64,000 bases of DNA from Streptomyces sp. NBC_00250 (GCF_036192275.1 NZ_CP108088.1:1922001-1986000); one strand, 5' to 3'; positions 14,901 to 23,508 are shown, numbered from the stretch's first letter. The notes: generated by a model from the letters alone, not told the origin. Translations and numbers: made by a program.

Positions 14901-17039
14901 GGACTCCAGCCACAGGGCCGTGTTCGGGCCGGTCTTGAGGACGGGGAAGTTCTGCGTGAGCTGGTACTGGTCGACGTCCTGGCGCGCGGTGGTGTCGGTG
15001 CGGCGCTGGGCCGAGGTGGTGATCTTGTCCAGGCGCTTGGTGGACCAGAAGGTCGGGCCGGCGTTCCAGCACTTCTTCTTGTCCGTCGAGGTGACCGCCT
15101 GGCACCGCAGGTCGACGGGGGTGTCGTACCAGATGCGGTACTTGCCCGGGTCGGTCGACGTGAAGTTCGCGTCGCTGCAGGTCAGCGCGCCCTCGGCGAA
15201 GCAGCGCTCGTCGACGCCGAATCGCACGCGGGCCGGGGCCGTGGCGCTGAAGACGGTGTCCTTGCGCTGGCCGTAGTCGATGTGCTTCAGGAAACCGCCG
15301 CGGTGGTACTCGACCGGGCCCTTGAAGTAGAAGTTCTTCGCGTAGTAGTTCTTCTCGCGCTCCCACCACAGCGACATGGCGTTGCCGTGGACGTCCTCGA
15401 CGTAGTCGAGGTTCCACTGCCAGGCCTGGTTGCAGGCGGACGACTTCCAGTCGGTGGTCGTCGCGCCCTTGTAGCAGGGCTCGCCCGGGTGGTTGCCGTA
15501 GACCGGCACCGCGAGCACGGAGTCGGTGTACGGGTCGTCGGCGGCGGTGTCGTTGTCCGACCAGCCCGGGAGCTTGTTCAGGCCGAAGTGGTACTTCGTG
15601 CCGTCCCTGGTGGTGACAACCCAGTACTCGCCGTCGGCGTCCTTCATGCCCGAACGCGGGTCCTTGGACGTGTCCTTGAACCGCTCGATCTTCGAGCCGT
15701 CACCGTTGGCGCTGAACCACTTCTGCTTGGCCTCGTCCCACACCAGCTCGGTGGTCATGCCGCCCAGCGACAGGGTGGCGTTCTCCGAACCCCAGCACAG
15801 GTCGGCGGTCTTGTGGGTCGAGTTGTTCGAACCGGCCTTCTTGGAGTCCTGGCGGCAGTTGACGTACGTCCGGCTGATGGAGCCCGGGTTGTAGTCCCAG
15901 CCGTCGCCGATCCAGGAGGCCTGGTTGTTCGACGCCGAGGTACGGCCGTCGACCGTCTGCGACGAGTAGCTCAGGCTGACCTTCGGTGTCAGACCGCCGG
16001 CGGCCTCCGGGACCTGCACCTGGTAGCCGTAGGTGAAGGCGCCGTTCGACGAGCCGGCGGCCCAGGAGCCGGCGGACAGCAGCGGCGAGGCGGTGAAGTC
16101 GCCGGTCGCCGAGGCGCCGGTGTCCATCGCGCCGACGACCTGGCGGCCGGAGGAGTCGACGGCCGGGAGGGCGACCTGCCGGGCCGAGACGCCGGAGACC
16201 TTCGAGCGGGCGACGCCGTCGTCGAGCAGGTTCGCGACCGGCACCGATCCGGACAGGATCTTGCGGGTGGGCGCGTTCTTCTTGAGCTTGGCCTTGGTGG
16301 GGGCCTTGGCGGCCGGCACCTCCTTGACCGTGGACCGCAGCCGCTCGATGTCGTCGGCGACCTCGCGCGAGCCGGACATGGTCTCCGTGCCGGTGTCCGG
16401 GGCGCAGTCACCGGTGTCCGGGGAGTCGATGACGCAGTTCGGCAGCAGGACCAGGCCGAAGCGCTCGGCGGCCTGGGGTCCGTAGCGGTCGGCGAATCCG
16501 GTGGTGTCGACCTCGAGCGTGACCTGCGCGGCCGGATCGGCGGTCGCCGGCGGGACGACCTCCATGATCATGCCGGGGACGCCGGTCTCCTCCGACGTGG
16601 TGGTCGACTTGACCGAGACCCGCCAGTCACCGGCGATCGCCGCCGGGTCCTGACCGGCCGGCACACCGACCGCGACCGGCAGACCGGCAGACGTGGTCTC
16701 GTTGACCACCGGGACCGAGGTGCCCGGCTGGGTCTGCGCCGTCAGCGGCGCCTTGCCGGTGTCCGCCGCCCACGGGTCGACGGCCCCCGGCACGTAGGGA
16801 TCGATCTTCTGCTCGTCCCCGAGGCTCAGCGTCTTGTCGGCGCTGGCGTCGTCGGCGAGCGCGGTGCTCTCCGGGATGTCCGGCAGGTCGACCTGGGAGG
16901 TCGTCTGCTCACGGCTCATCCCGTCGCCCGGGACGGCCAGGGCCTGCGAGCCCAGACTTGTCACCGTCAATACCGATGACAACAGAAGGACGGTCGCCGT
17001 GCGGCTTCGCCGACGGCGCCGTCGTTGTGACTCTGTCAT
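8955..17039 (-). CDS. Secreted RHS-repeat polymorphic toxin with ricin-type lectin insert and HINT domain
   Basis: A 2,694-residue exported toxin. The layout is: Sec-type signal peptide after a run of seven arginines (cleavage near Ala35); N-terminal SpvB/YD-shell-like region; YD/RHS repeats from about 1150 to 1850; a ricin-type beta-trefoil at about 1863-2005 (AQSW and AQLW QxW-like motifs, paired Cys); the RHS core ending GRFLSADP...DPTG near 2150; a Lys/Ala-rich helix; a Gly/Ser linker; a HINT autoprocessing domain at Cys2399-Asn2547 (CNSFVPGTKV start, HN end); and a 147-residue variable tip. In RHS toxins the shell encloses the tip, and HINT cleavage is thought to release it. The tip is not one I can assign to a nuclease or deaminase family. 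The ATG chosen starts MTESQ; an ATG 16 codons upstream (17087) has a better GGGAG site and remains possible. It is divergent from the FG-GAP protein gene. Confidence 0.92.
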   Translation of the reverse strand: MTESQRRRRRRSRTATVLLLSSVLTVTSLGSQALAVPGDGMSREQTTSQVDLPDIPESTALADDASADKTLSLGDEQKIDPYVPGAVDPWAADTGKAPLTAQTQPGTSVPVVNETTSAGLPVAVGVPAGQDPAAIAGDWRVSVKSTTTSEETGVPGMIMEVVPPATADPAAQVTLEVDTTGFADRYGPQAAERFGLVLLPNCVIDSPDTGDCAPDTGTETMSGSREVADDIERLRSTVKEVPAAKAPTKAKLKKNAPTRKILSGSVPVANLLDDGVARSKVSGVSARQVALPAVDSSGRQVVGAMDTGASATGDFTASPLLSAGSWAAGSSNGAFTYGYQVQVPEAAGGLTPKVSLSYSSQTVDGRTSASNNQASWIGDGWDYNPGSISRTYVNCRQDSKKAGSNNSTHKTADLCWGSENATLSLGGMTTELVWDEAKQKWFSANGDGSKIERFKDTSKDPRSGMKDADGEYWVVTTRDGTKYHFGLNKLPGWSDNDTAADDPYTDSVLAVPVYGNHPGEPCYKGATTTDWKSSACNQAWQWNLDYVEDVHGNAMSLWWEREKNYYAKNFYFKGPVEYHRGGFLKHIDYGQRKDTVFSATAPARVRFGVDERCFAEGALTCSDANFTSTDPGKYRIWYDTPVDLRCQAVTSTDKKKCWNAGPTFWSTKRLDKITTSAQRRTDTTARQDVDQYQLTQNFPVLKTGPNTALWLESIQRTGYARNGSTDASVKLNPIRFESNEEEMPNRVLLRKTAGEDKGEPIDPRPGFARLRIGRVVNEYGGETVVTYKMPTWGDAEDGCASRQGLPGKTDTAALKANTRLCYPMYWHPDAEVEDIDWFHKYVVDSIEELPNVDGSYSTRTSYDYKNAGWKLAEAEFSKKSTRTYSQFAGFEQTAVVTGERKVAADNGEGSTPGEDTPGTEGPKTKAVTRFYRGMGDTVPMKNIAGATLTHDGATVYDREAFAGRIAEEFSYSDATDADGDWLTRSLTVPEATELASRTRGDGLDPLKAWRVTEPEEIAYTKSSGTGDDTRTLRSVRTRTTFDSVHGLPTQVESFGDADPVKTGDESCTKLEYLHNTTKNIIGLTKQVLVSPTACADANWGDLKTLTAGARTAYDNTVYGTAPADANRGLATETWSLKADGTGFQTGGTVVFDAMGRVTKQIDPDKRESSIAFDPPTGQVFKITQTNPLGHTQVQEVEPGRAVTLKTTDANGHVSEASFDPLGRLAEAWAPGRTPGAGKVPDFKAEYVTPDEEPDPNDPNGGTLRKPPYITTYSRGYEDRVEKSVTIYDGLGRERQSQEEADGGGRLITDTLYNSAGEVYQTNNAYLNEDTPSGELFTPRADTTVPNITRYKYDGLGRVLEEMPVLKVKAPGTTEAISQEVPEKATRYQYGSDWSKVIHPQGASAYKVYTDALGRTVRTDTTNPAAPGGYTSTRYTYDSRGQLTKATSSADPTHPWSWTFDMRGRMETATDPDTGTTRLTYDDRDRPLTTTDARGVTIWNGYDELSRPKEQRLSGSTGTLLAGFSYDSVAGGKGMPASATRYTDGLAYTQKVNGYTTDYQPTSTTLSLPSSVAATWGIPADYQYDYKFSDNGMLEEAHLPKAGKFDPEKLVIRYNKDGNPLSISGKDWYGSETVYSPYGQVMRSTMGAVPYRVWSQNSYDESTGELQNQMVYREQTVGVGPVEGNLVSKREYAYDPAGNVTGIREHATGIEERQCFTYDPLGQLKTAWTSKDQENCTAPKNTDGTLNVAAGKDTSGYWQEYEYDLLGNRTKLVEKDLTGATAKDATTTYEYGVGAAKSQPHTLTKASKTYTTPAGAQVKAEAERLYELTGQTKSVTSLDNGDKQTLTWTPDGKVDRITGAGAGGKTPYMGLADKCFDLKSGIPAAAQAVQLYTCNASAAQSWKFTPTPSTPTTPQIDANRGALSVLDDWCVQPAANTPGSAVQVQKCAATPAAAAAQELKRNAAGQLTHIASNLCLAVQGANSASGTAIVLATCDGASAAQLWAPQNDTRHIYGPGGERLLTINGKTATLNLGDTEVTVQQGGVLVNSQRTYTTPSGSVMRYAYGTAADRLVALTTDHQGSTYTEVALSASMDVRIRKQDAFGNQRGAGTVGANMQAHTGFLNKTRDDASGYTLLGARLYDPVVGRFLSADPQMDLNDPLQANGYVYAHNNPVTHADPTGEAITLTASEKAAALVGAGLSAAQVAQAQATSGKSLTSVILAAAWSVLSDFIGLTDAMACFGGDMWSCGSMIIGAIPWTKLGKIPSVLRAVDRTINAIQAFKKAKAAAEAVLKAAKAAEAAALRAKKAAIEKAKKEAAQRAKKKAAEAAKRKAEAAAAAKKKTGNPAQKSSQAKAAPKSSSQAGGGKGGKSGGSKPGGSSGGSSRSNGGSSGGGGSGKSGCNSFVPGTKVLMADGSTKPIEKVRTGDKVLATDPKSGETRVETVTAEITGQGLKHLVTITVDTDGKAGSKTAQVTATEGHPFWVPQLRAWLKATDLTSGQWLETSAGTRVQITAVERRTAQAATVHNLTVSDLHTYYVTASGTSLLNHNESCPTGGEEVDPYSPELTEKRQAENAQNWSEIPGDVHATVNRVESGRQAQRVNNNGLDWYDARRVRNGVTTYNTNNPWYDATVYTVLDRRGRDTLNRVLVRSDGVVGYVLGHNYNTVHEYGYAGRLPGRWNQPGSGWYASHGGGSPR

Positions 17040-17531
17040 GGCAAGGCGATTCCGCCCTGACCATGACAGTGGTTCTGAAGCACGCATCACGCGTCGACTC
17101 CCACCCAGACGAACAAGACAACGGAGGAGGTGCGGAAACACCAAAGAGCACGCGCCTGGTTCAGGCGCGTGCGTGCGCACTCTCTGTCATGTCCGTGCAG
17201 TTTTCAACATCGGCCGAGCGGTCGAGGTGGGCCCGCCAGTGAGATTCGCCACGGTGCAGTAGCAAACAGAAGCTCACACTATCGATCTTCGCGATAGATC
17301 GGATACGGAGCGCGTTTCCCACCTAAAGCGCTATCAAAACACGTTGAACCGCGGTTCCGTGACGCCCCCTCAAGCCTGTACCAAGAATTCGTAACAGCTT
17401 CATAAAGTCTTCAGATATGGACGTCCCGAGGCGAACGTGTGATCGTGTGCGCGCCTTGTGCCCCGCGGACGGTCCGTCGGGGCCGCCTGTGCTGTCCGAA
17501 AATCCCTCTGGTCCCACGGGAGTAGACCGCC
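17040..17531. other. Divergent intergenic region between the RHS toxin and FG-GAP protein genes
   Basis: 492 bp, markedly more AT-rich than its surroundings between about 17240 and 17430. It must carry both promoters, but I cannot place -35/-10 boxes confidently. It contains two dyads: CTATCG-N7-CGATAG at 17279-17297 and GAACCGCGGTTC at 17346-17357. No convincing small gene or RNA is visible. Confidence 0.6.
17346..17357. promoter_or_regulatory. Perfect 12-bp palindrome with LexA-box geometry
   Basis: GAACCGCGGTTC has the GAAC-N4-GTTC spacing of actinobacterial SOS boxes. The central CGCG departs from the usual RNRY preference, so LexA binding is only a possibility. Confidence 0.3.
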
Positions 17532-20500
17532 GTGCCCGCGCCGCCTCGTCTTCTCAGCCCGTTCGTGCGCACGCGCACACGGCTCACACTCACTCTCGGC
17601 CTCGTACTGGCCGCACTCACCGCCGCGCTCCTGCCCTGGTGGCAGCCGAGCACGCCTTCGCCCCTCAGCTCCCCCCGCTCGCCCCGTACGGATGCCAAGC
17701 AGGCGTCGACCGGACCGAAGGATGAGGCCGCTGCCGCGGCCGAGGCCAAGCGCACCGGCAAGAAGGTGCTCGTCGACACGGCGACCACCGCCACCGAGCT
17801 GATCTGGGCGCTGCCGAACGGCCAGATGCGCACCCAGATCCACGCGCTGCCCCAGCGCGCGAAGAACGCCCAGGGCAGGTGGGCGCCCATCGACAACACC
17901 CTGCACCGGACGGAGAAGGCCGGCGCTCTGGCCGTCCGCCCGGTCAACCCGGCCGTGCCCGTCCGCTTCTCGGGCGGCACCTCCGGCAAGGATCGCGCCG
18001 ACCGCTCGTTCACCCGTCTTCCGCTCGCCGAGGGTGCGGGCGACGCGTCCGTCCTCGCCGAGGTCGACCTCGGCGGCCACACCATCGCCTACACCTGGCC
18101 CGGCGCCCTGCCGAAGCCGGTGCTCGACGGCCCGCGGGCCCTCTACTCCGAGGTGTTTCCCGGCGTCGACCTGCTCCTCGTGGCGCGCGAGGAGGGCGGC
18201 TTCGGCCAGCTTCTGATCGTCAAGAACCGCGAGGCCGCACGGAACAAGGACCTCGCGACCGTCTCCTACGGCCTGCGGTCGAGCACCGCGGTCTTCCGGC
18301 AGGACGCCAAGGCCAACCGCGTTCAGGTCCTCGACAAGACGGGCACGGAGGTCGGCACCATCCCGACCCCCTTCGCCTGGGACTCCAGCGGCCGGGACCC
18401 CGAGCTCAAGCCGGGCACCCCCCAGCGCACGTCGGTCGCCGGCCCCGCCGACGTCCTGAAGCTGTCGGGTCTGACCGGCATCGAGCCCGGCGCGCGCTCC
18501 GCGCAGCTCCCGGTCGCGCTCGACGGCGACGGCACCGGTACGGCTGCCCTGAACCTGGGCCTGGGCCGGACCGGCCTCCTCGACCACCCGGACACGAAGT
18601 ACCCGGTCTTCATCGACCCGCCGCTCAACAGCGGCTGGGCAGGCTGGACGACCGCGTACAAGAAGTACCCGAGCTCCAGCTTCTGGAACGGCACGAACTT
18701 CTCCTCCGGCACCTCCGACGCACGCGTCGGCTACGAGAGCGACACCGGCGGCCTCGGCCGCTCCTTCTGGCGGATGAAGTTCTCGTCCAGCTACGAGGGC
18801 GCGAAGTTCACCCGAGCCACCTTCAAGGTCAAGAACAACCACTCCTGGTCCTGCACCGCGCGTGAGTTCCAGTTCTGGCAGACCGGCTCCATCTCGTCCG
18901 GTACGACCTGGAACGCGCAGCCGAGCTGGTCGACGAAGCTCGACTGGCAGTCCTTCGCCCACGGCTGGTCCTCGAGCGGCTGCCCGGACGCGTACGAGGC
19001 GTTCAACGTGCTGGCCGGAGTCCAGAAGAGCGCGGACGCCGGCGCCGAGACCCTCACCTTCGGCATGCGGGCCACCAGCGAGGGCGACACCCAGACCTGG
19101 CGCAAGTTCCTCGCGACCTCCGCCGTCGTGGAGGGTGACTTCAACCGTGCCCCGTCCCAGCCGACCAACGGCACGTCCTCGCCGGGCGGCGCGTGTGTGC
19201 CCGGACCGACCAACAGCGTCACCATCGGCCGGACCACCATCACCCTGAAGGCCAAGGGCTACGACGCGGACAACACCATTCCCAAGCTGCGGTTCCGGTT
19301 CTGGAAGTCCGGTGCGGCCACCAAGACCGAGTACCTCGCCACCGCGGACTCCACCGGCTACGGCCAGATGGTCATCCAGGCCGACAACGCGCTGCTGACG
19401 GGCCTCACGGGCAACACCCTCTTCTCCTGGGACGTTCGCGCCGAGGACGCGGCGGGTGCGGTCTCCACGTTCTTCCCGGTGGGCGACGAGCCGTGCCGGA
19501 TCACCGTGGATCCGACCGCACCGCCGCAGCCGGACATCACCAGCACCGTGTTCACCGAGGCCACGCCCGACGGCAAGACCTGGGCCAAGGTCAAGTACGG
19601 CACCGCCGGTGACTTCACCTTCAGTGCCGCCGGCGCGACCAAGTTCAAGTACGCCTTCGAGGGCGAGAGTCTCATCGAGACGCCGCCTCCCACGAACGGC
19701 AAGATCACCCTCCCCGACGTCCGTCCCCGGCACGCGGGTCCGACCGCCCTGTACGTCTACGCCTACGACGTCAACGGCAATCAGAGCATCAAGGGCGACT
19801 ACTCCTTCTACCTGCCGCCGCGCGACCGCGCCGACGGTCCGATGGACACCGGTGGCGACGACATAGCCGACCTGCTGGTGCTCTACCCGGACGGCAAGCT
19901 GAAGAACTGCGTGGGTGCGCCCGCCGACCCGGCGGTCCCCGGCACCGGCGGTGAGCTGTACAGCTGCCTGGCCGCCTCGTACGTGACCAAGGACAAGAAG
20001 GTCGATCCGCCGAACCACTGGATCGACACGGCCGGTACCGCGTCGCTGATCGCCCACTACAACGACACGTACCCGGGCGACGGTTCGACCGACCTGTTCG
20101 CGGTCACCCCGGACAAGAACTTCTGGATCTACCCGGGTGACGGCTACGGCAGCTTCAACGTCGACGAACGGATCAAGATCCGCCTGCCGGCCAACGCCCC
20201 CGCGCCGTCCACCTGGACGCAGCTGAAGGCGATCGGCGACATCACCGGCGACAAGCTGCCCGATCTGGCCCTGCGGGCCGGGCCGGCGTTCTGGGTGCTG
20301 TCCGGCTACACCGGCGCCACCTTCCAGACCGCGACGCTGATGGAGGGGACCGCATGGGCCCGCCGTGACATCGTCAACATCGCGGACATGAACAAGGACA
20401 GCACGCCGGACCTGCTGTGGCGCAACCTGGACAACGGCAACATGTACGTCCGCCACGGCAAGCCCGGTACGGGCGGCGCCGGCAGCATCGACCTGGAGTC

Positions 20501-20741
20501 GATCAAGGTGGCGGTCAACTCGCTCAACGGTGACGTCGCGTTCGGTACGACGTGGACCGAGGCCAACGTGATGTCCGCGATCGGCATCCCCGATGTCAAC
20601 AAGGACGGCGTACCCGACATCTGGGCCCGCTTCGGTGACACCGGCAACGTCAAGCTGTACTACCCCTCCACCACCAACACCAACGCGCCGGCCAGGACCG
20701 TCCTGGGCGTCGACTGGCGGGGCATCCGTGCCTTGGGCTGA
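17532..20741 (+). CDS. Secreted FG-GAP/VCBS-type repeat protein with DNRLRE-like region
   Basis: A 1,069-residue exported protein, divergent to the RHS toxin gene. An N-terminal hydrophobic segment (about residues 18-35) after an Arg-rich start acts as signal peptide or anchor. The next 550 residues resemble the beta-rich DNRLRE/lectin-like region common in Streptomyces RHS-associated secreted proteins (Trp-rich segments such as GWAGWTTAYKKYP). From about residue 772 there are FG-GAP/VCBS-type calcium-binding repeats (DTGGDDIADLLV, DITGDKLPDLAL, DMNKDSTPDLLW, DVNKDGVPDIWA). The GTG start has GGGAG about 10 bases upstream. Such proteins resemble the TcB/SpvB half of Tc toxin cocoons, so an accessory or delivery role for the RHS toxin is plausible but unproven. 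A strong hairpin terminator follows. Confidence 0.85.
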   Translation: MPAPPRLLSPFVRTRTRLTLTLGLVLAALTAALLPWWQPSTPSPLSSPRSPRTDAKQASTGPKDEAAAAAEAKRTGKKVLVDTATTATELIWALPNGQMRTQIHALPQRAKNAQGRWAPIDNTLHRTEKAGALAVRPVNPAVPVRFSGGTSGKDRADRSFTRLPLAEGAGDASVLAEVDLGGHTIAYTWPGALPKPVLDGPRALYSEVFPGVDLLLVAREEGGFGQLLIVKNREAARNKDLATVSYGLRSSTAVFRQDAKANRVQVLDKTGTEVGTIPTPFAWDSSGRDPELKPGTPQRTSVAGPADVLKLSGLTGIEPGARSAQLPVALDGDGTGTAALNLGLGRTGLLDHPDTKYPVFIDPPLNSGWAGWTTAYKKYPSSSFWNGTNFSSGTSDARVGYESDTGGLGRSFWRMKFSSSYEGAKFTRATFKVKNNHSWSCTAREFQFWQTGSISSGTTWNAQPSWSTKLDWQSFAHGWSSSGCPDAYEAFNVLAGVQKSADAGAETLTFGMRATSEGDTQTWRKFLATSAVVEGDFNRAPSQPTNGTSSPGGACVPGPTNSVTIGRTTITLKAKGYDADNTIPKLRFRFWKSGAATKTEYLATADSTGYGQMVIQADNALLTGLTGNTLFSWDVRAEDAAGAVSTFFPVGDEPCRITVDPTAPPQPDITSTVFTEATPDGKTWAKVKYGTAGDFTFSAAGATKFKYAFEGESLIETPPPTNGKITLPDVRPRHAGPTALYVYAYDVNGNQSIKGDYSFYLPPRDRADGPMDTGGDDIADLLVLYPDGKLKNCVGAPADPAVPGTGGELYSCLAASYVTKDKKVDPPNHWIDTAGTASLIAHYNDTYPGDGSTDLFAVTPDKNFWIYPGDGYGSFNVDERIKIRLPANAPAPSTWTQLKAIGDITGDKLPDLALRAGPAFWVLSGYTGATFQTATLMEGTAWARRDIVNIADMNKDSTPDLLWRNLDNGNMYVRHGKPGTGGAGSIDLESIKVAVNSLNGDVAFGTTWTEANVMSAIGIPDVNKDGVPDIWARFGDTGNVKLYYPSTTNTNAPARTVLGVDWRGIRALG

Positions 20742-20764
20742 CCCGGCCCCCGTCCGCTGATCCC

Positions 20765-20804
20765 GAGCCCCGGCCGCCTGCCTCGCAGCAGGCGACCGGG
20801 GCTC
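20765..20804. terminator. Terminator hairpin after the FG-GAP protein gene
   Basis: Arms of 17 bases (20765-20781 and 20788-20804) pair with one mismatch around a 6-base loop. It separates the convergent FG-GAP and MFS genes and may work in both directions. Confidence 0.8.
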
Positions 20805-20823
20805 GGTCTTCGGCGCGAGCCGG

Positions 20824-23319
20824 TCAGTCCTGGTGGCCGAGCTGGAGGTCGCGCTCGGTGCGGCCGCCGCCGGCCATCTGGAGGACGGTCGCGACGGGCG
20901 GGTAGCCGGCGGCGATGACGGTGTACTCGCCGGAGGACAGGTCCACGAAGCGGAAGGTTCCGTCGACCCCGGTGGTGAGGGTGTCGACGACGTTGCCGGC
21001 GGCGTCGAGCAGGGTGACGCGGGCGTCCTCCACCGGGCGCCCGCCCCCGGCCCGTACCGTGCCGCGCAGCACCGCCCCGCCGGCGAGTTCGATGTCCTGG
21101 CGGGTCTCGCGGGAGGACTGGACGCTCACCGGGAGCGCGGCGGGCCGGAAGGCGGGGGCGCTGGCGGCGAGCGTGTACTCGCCCGCGACCAGTTCGGAGA
21201 TGACGTACCCGCCCTCGCGGCCGCTGCGGGTGGAGGCGACGACCTCGCCGCGTACGTCGGTGAGGGTGACGGCCGCGTCCCGTACGGGCGTCCCGTCGGC
21301 GGTGACGACGCTGCCCGCGAGCCGCCCGGCCCCGCCGAGGACGACGTCGAGTTCGACGGGCCGGTCGCCGACGGTCACGGAGACGGCCTGGGGCTGGTGT
21401 CCGCCGGCCGCCGCGATGAGGACGTACGCGCCGCCGCCGGGAACGCTGAGCGCGTACCGCCCGTCCTCGCCGCTGGCGCCCCGGCCGATCTGCCGGCCCT
21501 GGACGTCGATGAGGGTGAGGGCGGCCCGGGGGACGCGGCTGCCGTCGTGGTGCTGGACGGTGCCGCAGACGGGGAGCCCTGAGTGCGGCGGGGCGAAGGA
21601 CACGGGGGCGGACGCGAGGGCGGACGCGGGGGCGGCGTGCCGGGCGTGCGGGACGGCCTGGACGCCGCCGAACTCGTCGGCTCCGGTGGCCTCGGTGGTG
21701 GGGCTGTGGTGGGTCACCAGCGGTTTCTCCTTGAGGAAGAAGGCGAGGACGAGGCCGAGCACGAGGACCGGCACGAGGTAGAGGAAGATCCGCGGCATCG
21801 CGTCCGCGTACGCCTGGATGTAGGCGTCGCGGACGGCGGGCTGCAGGGTGTGCACCGTCTGCGGGGTGATCGACTCGGCGGGCGGCAGGGAGGTGGCGCC
21901 GCCGGAGAGGACGCTGGAGAGCCGGTCGCCGAGGGCGTCGTCGAGCCTGGAGGCGAAGAGGGTGCCGAAGACGGCGGCGCCGACGCTGCCGCCGATCTGG
22001 CGGAAGTAGTTGTGGGCGCTGGTGGCGGTGCCGAGGTCGGTGGGGCGTACGGAGTTCTGCACGGCGAGGACGAGCACCGGCATCACCAGGCCGATGCCGG
22101 TGCCGAGGACGGCCTGCCAGAGGCTGAGCTGGAGGCGCGGGGTGTCGGCGTCCAGGTGGGAGAGCAGCCACATGCCGAGGGCGGAGAGGGCCCCGCCGAG
22201 CAGCGGGTAGATCTTGTAGTGGCCGGTGCGGCTGATGAGCTGGCCGGAGACGACGGAGGCGATGACGATGCCGCCCATGAGGGGCAGCATCAGGAGGCCG
22301 GACTCGGTGGCGGTGGCGCCCTCGACCATCTGCAGGAAGCTGGGGAGGTAGCTGGCGGCGCCGAAGAGCGCGATGCCGACGACGGCGCCGACGAGGGCGG
22401 TGACGGTGAAGACGGAGTCGCGGAACAGCCGGAGCGGGATGAGGGGTTCGGGCGCGAAGTGCTCGACGACCAGGAAGAGCAGGGTGGTTCCGGCGGCCCC
22501 GCAGGCGAGGGCGATGACGACGCGGGAGTCCCAGGCGTACTCGGTGCCGCCCCAACTGGTGAGCAGGACCAGGCAGGTGGAGGCGGCGGCGAGGAGCAGG
22601 GCGCCGAGGACGTCGAAGCGCGCGCGTGCCGTGGGCTTGGGGAGTTTGAGGACGCCGGCGACGACGGCGAGGGTGACGAGCCCGAAGGGCACGTTGAAGT
22701 AGAAGCACCAGCGCCAGGAGACGTGGTCGGTGAAGAAGCCGCCGAGCAGGGGTCCCGCGACGGAGGCGAGGCCGAAGGCGGCGCCGATCAGGCCCATGTA
22801 CCGGCCGCGTTCCCGGGCGGGCACGATGTCGGCGATGATCGCCTGGACGCCGATCATCAGGCCTCCGGCGCCGATGCCCTGGATCGCGCGGAAGGCGATG
22901 AGTTCGTCCATGCTGCGGGACCAGCCGGCGAGGCCCGAGCCGATGACGAAGACGACGATGGCGAAGAGGAAGACGCCCTTGCGGCCGAGGAGGTCGCCGA
23001 GCTTTCCGTAGATCGGCAGGCCGATGGTGGAGGTCAGCAGGTAGGCGGTGATCGCCCAGGACATCCGGTCGAGGCCCTGGAGTTCGCCGACGATCTTCGG
23101 CAGGGCGGTGGCGACGATCATCTGCTCGAGCGCGGCGAGGAGCAGCGCGAGCATCAGGCCGCAGAAGACGAGCCGGACGCGGCGGGGGTCGAGGTGGTCG
23201 GTCGGTGCGGGGTCGGGCGGTGGGGCGAGGTGGGCGGGAGGGCCGCCCGCGGCGAGCGGTTCCGTGCCGTCTGCGCCCGCTGTGTCTTCGGCGGCTTCGG
23301 CCATCGTGATCGCACCCAC
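20824..23319 (-). CDS. DHA2-type MFS transporter fused to three Ig-like/carboxypeptidase-regulatory repeats
   Basis: An 831-residue inner-membrane protein. Residues about 45-545 form a 14-helix EmrB/QacA-type proton-driven exporter: motif A is [11 protein letters not shown], motif C-like GPLLGG, and a large loop precedes the last helix ([18 protein letters not shown]). After a His/Ala-rich linker, residues about 575-831 hold three beta-sandwich repeats of about 82 residues (GTVQ..., GSVV..., GTVR...), each with the V-x-A-x-V-T-L and G-x-Y-x-L signatures of the CarboxypepD_reg/Ig-like fold. GTG at VGAITM is favoured because AGGGGAG precedes it by 7 bases; an ATG five codons later is the alternative. 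Drug or lipid export is the family role. No adjacent TetR/MarR regulator is seen. The topology predicted for 14 helices would put the repeats inside the cell, which is odd for this fold. Confidence 0.92.
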   Translation of the reverse strand: MGAITMAEAAEDTAGADGTEPLAAGGPPAHLAPPPDPAPTDHLDPRRVRLVFCGLMLALLLAALEQMIVATALPKIVGELQGLDRMSWAITAYLLTSTIGLPIYGKLGDLLGRKGVFLFAIVVFVIGSGLAGWSRSMDELIAFRAIQGIGAGGLMIGVQAIIADIVPARERGRYMGLIGAAFGLASVAGPLLGGFFTDHVSWRWCFYFNVPFGLVTLAVVAGVLKLPKPTARARFDVLGALLLAAASTCLVLLTSWGGTEYAWDSRVVIALACGAAGTTLLFLVVEHFAPEPLIPLRLFRDSVFTVTALVGAVVGIALFGAASYLPSFLQMVEGATATESGLLMLPLMGGIVIASVVSGQLISRTGHYKIYPLLGGALSALGMWLLSHLDADTPRLQLSLWQAVLGTGIGLVMPVLVLAVQNSVRPTDLGTATSAHNYFRQIGGSVGAAVFGTLFASRLDDALGDRLSSVLSGGATSLPPAESITPQTVHTLQPAVRDAYIQAYADAMPRIFLYLVPVLVLGLVLAFFLKEKPLVTHHSPTTEATGADEFGGVQAVPHARHAAPASALASAPVSFAPPHSGLPVCGTVQHHDGSRVPRAALTLIDVQGRQIGRGASGEDGRYALSVPGGGAYVLIAAAGGHQPQAVSVTVGDRPVELDVVLGGAGRLAGSVVTADGTPVRDAAVTLTDVRGEVVASTRSGREGGYVISELVAGEYTLAASAPAFRPAALPVSVQSSRETRQDIELAGGAVLRGTVRAGGGRPVEDARVTLLDAAGNVVDTLTTGVDGTFRFVDLSSGEYTVIAAGYPPVATVLQMAGGGRTERDLQLGHQD

Positions 23320-23484
23320 GTACCTGCTCCCCTCGTCACGGCGTCTGCGCCGCGCCATTCTTCGCATTGGGCACGAAGGGGGAGCAAGTCGGGCGGTACG
23401 GGAGGCCAGTGGCACCCGAGGAACCGAACGGCCCTGCGCCACGGCGCACTTGGGGCGCTCATCAGCGCGTTTACGAGGAGGCCC

Positions 23485-23508
23485 GCGCCCCCCGGCGCAC
23501 GGGGGCGC
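23485..23508. terminator. Hairpin between the SRPBCC and MFS genes
   Basis: GCGCCCCC and GGGGGCGC pair around an 8-base loop, 50 bp downstream of the SRPBCC stop. It has no U-tract. Confidence 0.4.

Noticed and set aside
12249..16979. Open reading frame of 1,576 codons opposite the RHS toxin gene
   Set aside because: It is the low-complexity Arg/Gly/Val shadow expected when the real minus-strand frame has GC-rich third positions; it shows no family signature.
17400..20456. Long minus-strand ORF opposite the FG-GAP protein gene
   Set aside because: Third-position GC shadow. The plus-strand frame has a signal peptide and recognisable FG-GAP repeats.
8955..20741. Type VI secretion or Tc-toxin operon
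   Set aside because: RHS proteins suggested it, but both genes have Sec-type signals and no secretion-apparatus or TcA-like gene is in the window.
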